Assembly (NCBI GenBank): GCA_021804505.1
Contig: JAJZHL010000058.1
Coordinates: forward strand, 1 to 6,515
Length of the DNA stretch: 6,515 bases
Source of the DNA: Pseudomonadota bacterium
Lineage (GTDB): Bacteria > Pseudomonadota > Alphaproteobacteria > Rickettsiales > Rickettsiaceae
Direction: 5' to 3'
Position 1 is the stretch's first letter, and each line of letters opens with the position of its first letter. Below are positions 5,666 through 6,515 of this stretch, piece after piece. A program made the translations under genes and the position numbers. The notes below the pieces were generated by a model. It did not search any database, had not been told where the DNA came from, and saw only the letters and a list, made by a program, of their open reading frames with translations.

Positions 5666-6515
5666 ATGTATCCAGTAGTAAGATTAAGACGAAATAGAAA
5701 AGCAAACTGGCTAAGAGAACTAGTTGCAGAGAGTACGTTAAGTGCAAGCGACTTAGTCCTAGCTATATTTGTGGTAGAAGGTGAAGGGGAACGTCAGGCA
5801 ATTCCTGAGATGCCTGGTATATACAGATTATCCATAGACCAAGTAGTAATCACAGTGAAACAAGCAGCTGAGAATGGCATAAAAGCCGTTGCGCTATTTC
5901 CCTGTATTGAAAATGATTTAAAAAGCGAAAATGCAGATGAAGCATATAGTCTAGACAATCTAATCTGCAGAACAATACGTAGTATAAAAAATGCCAAGAT
6001 AGATATTGGTGTAATATGTGATGTTGCTTTAGATCCGTACACTACCCACTCTCATGACGGTATTGCGCATAATGGCGATATAGATAATGATAAAACTGTT
6101 GAAGCCCTGTGTAATCAAGCACTAGTTTTAGCAAAAGCAGGTGCAGATATGGTAGCACCATCAGATATGATGGACGGTCGGATTATGGCAATACGCGAAA
6201 CGTTAGACTCTGAAGGATTTACCCATGTCAATATAATAGCTTATGCAGCAAAATATGCCTCAAATTTTTATGCACCTTATAGGCATGCCCTGAACAACAA
6301 AAATACTTCGATAAGCAAGGCAACCTATCAGATGGACATACGTAATATAAAAGAGGCAATGCTAGAGATAGAACTTGACATAGCAGAAGGTGCCGACATG
6401 CTTATGATTAAGCCAGGCATGATGTATTTAGATGTAATTAGAGAGGCGGCGAATCACTTCAATACCAATATATTTGCCTTTCAGGTAAGTGGAGAATATG
6501 CCATGCTTAGATTTG
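5666..6515 (+). CDS. hemB: Porphobilinogen synthase (delta-aminolevulinic acid dehydratase), 5' part
   Basis: The frame is open from ATG 5666 to the right edge, giving 283 residues of a family usually about 330 long, so only the C-terminus is missing. The enzyme condenses two 5-aminolevulinate molecules into porphobilinogen in heme synthesis; it is cytosolic and normally octameric. Visible landmarks: FVVEGEGERQAIPEMPGIYR (35-54), the active-site metal loop CDVALDPYTTHSHDG (118-132), APSDMMDGR (164-172), the first Schiff-base lysine K196 in YAAKYASNFY, and the second K249 in LMIKPGMMYLD. Aligned to the E. coli zinc loop, its three cysteines (120, 122, 130) are replaced by A121, D123 and D131: the magnesium/aspartate-type enzyme known from alphaproteobacteria and pseudomonads. 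S129 replaces the glycine usual in TTHGHDG. Start choice is supported by the TGGAG at 5655-5659. The gene appears intact as far as it is visible. Confidence 0.95.
   Translation, partial: MYPVVRLRRNRKANWLRELVAESTLSASDLVLAIFVVEGEGERQAIPEMPGIYRLSIDQVVITVKQAAENGIKAVALFPCIENDLKSENADEAYSLDNLICRTIRSIKNAKIDIGVICDVALDPYTTHSHDGIAHNGDIDNDKTVEALCNQALVLAKAGADMVAPSDMMDGRIMAIRETLDSEGFTHVNIIAYAAKYASNFYAPYRHALNNKNTSISKATYQMDIRNIKEAMLEIELDIAEGADMLMIKPGMMYLDVIREAANHFNTNIFAFQVSGEYAMLRF

Noticed and set aside
5794..6042. An 82-codon minus-strand open frame
   Set aside because: It is antisense to the conserved N-terminal half of hemB, whose sense reading gives clear family motifs.
1..6515. Mobile elements, CRISPR arrays, toxin-antitoxin or defence modules
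   Set aside because: No transposase, integrase, terminal repeats, regularly spaced repeats or small paired genes were seen; every stretch over 300 bases is occupied by a supported gene.

Overview
The window is strongly AT-rich and reads as chromosomal core sequence from an alphaproteobacterium, most likely an obligate-intracellular member of the Rickettsiales. Three things point there: the low GC and A/T-ending codon use; an RNase E with a long acidic insertion inside its S1 domain and a short tail; and the short, divergent forms of LptE and HolA. The lineage call is inference from protein character. A gene for LptE implies a lipopolysaccharide-bearing outer membrane, which argues against the LPS-less Rickettsiales such as Wolbachia, Anaplasma or Orientia.

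Layout, left to right. At 1-374 (+) is the 3' end of a ferritin-like four-helix-bundle protein (DUF2383/PA2169 type). It converges on a minus-strand 12-helix major-facilitator-like transporter at 432-1565, and a compact hairpin at 416-433 sits between the two stop codons. A 295-bp divergent intergenic region (1566-1860) separates the transporter from rne. It holds a good minus-strand promoter candidate, a cluster of three short dyads downstream of that promoter, a 17-bp dyad, and a 7-bp direct repeat with 10-bp period just upstream of rne. Then, all on the plus strand, come rne (1861-3990), lptE (4087-4590), holA (4602-5582) and the first 283 codons of hemB (from 5666, running off the right edge).

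The plus-strand genes are housekeeping: RNA turnover (RNase E), LPS export (LptE), the sliding-clamp loader (DNA polymerase III delta) and heme synthesis (porphobilinogen synthase). lptE and holA are 11 nt apart and almost certainly co-transcribed; a perfect TATAAT box precedes lptE. hemB has its own Shine-Dalgarno sequence and a plausible promoter. HemB carries the aspartate-type metal site in place of the zinc cysteines.

I found no mobile element, CRISPR array, RNA gene, toxin-antitoxin pair or defence system. Nothing here is convincingly a new system. The parts least explained by known biology are the divergent transporter and its dyad-rich leader.
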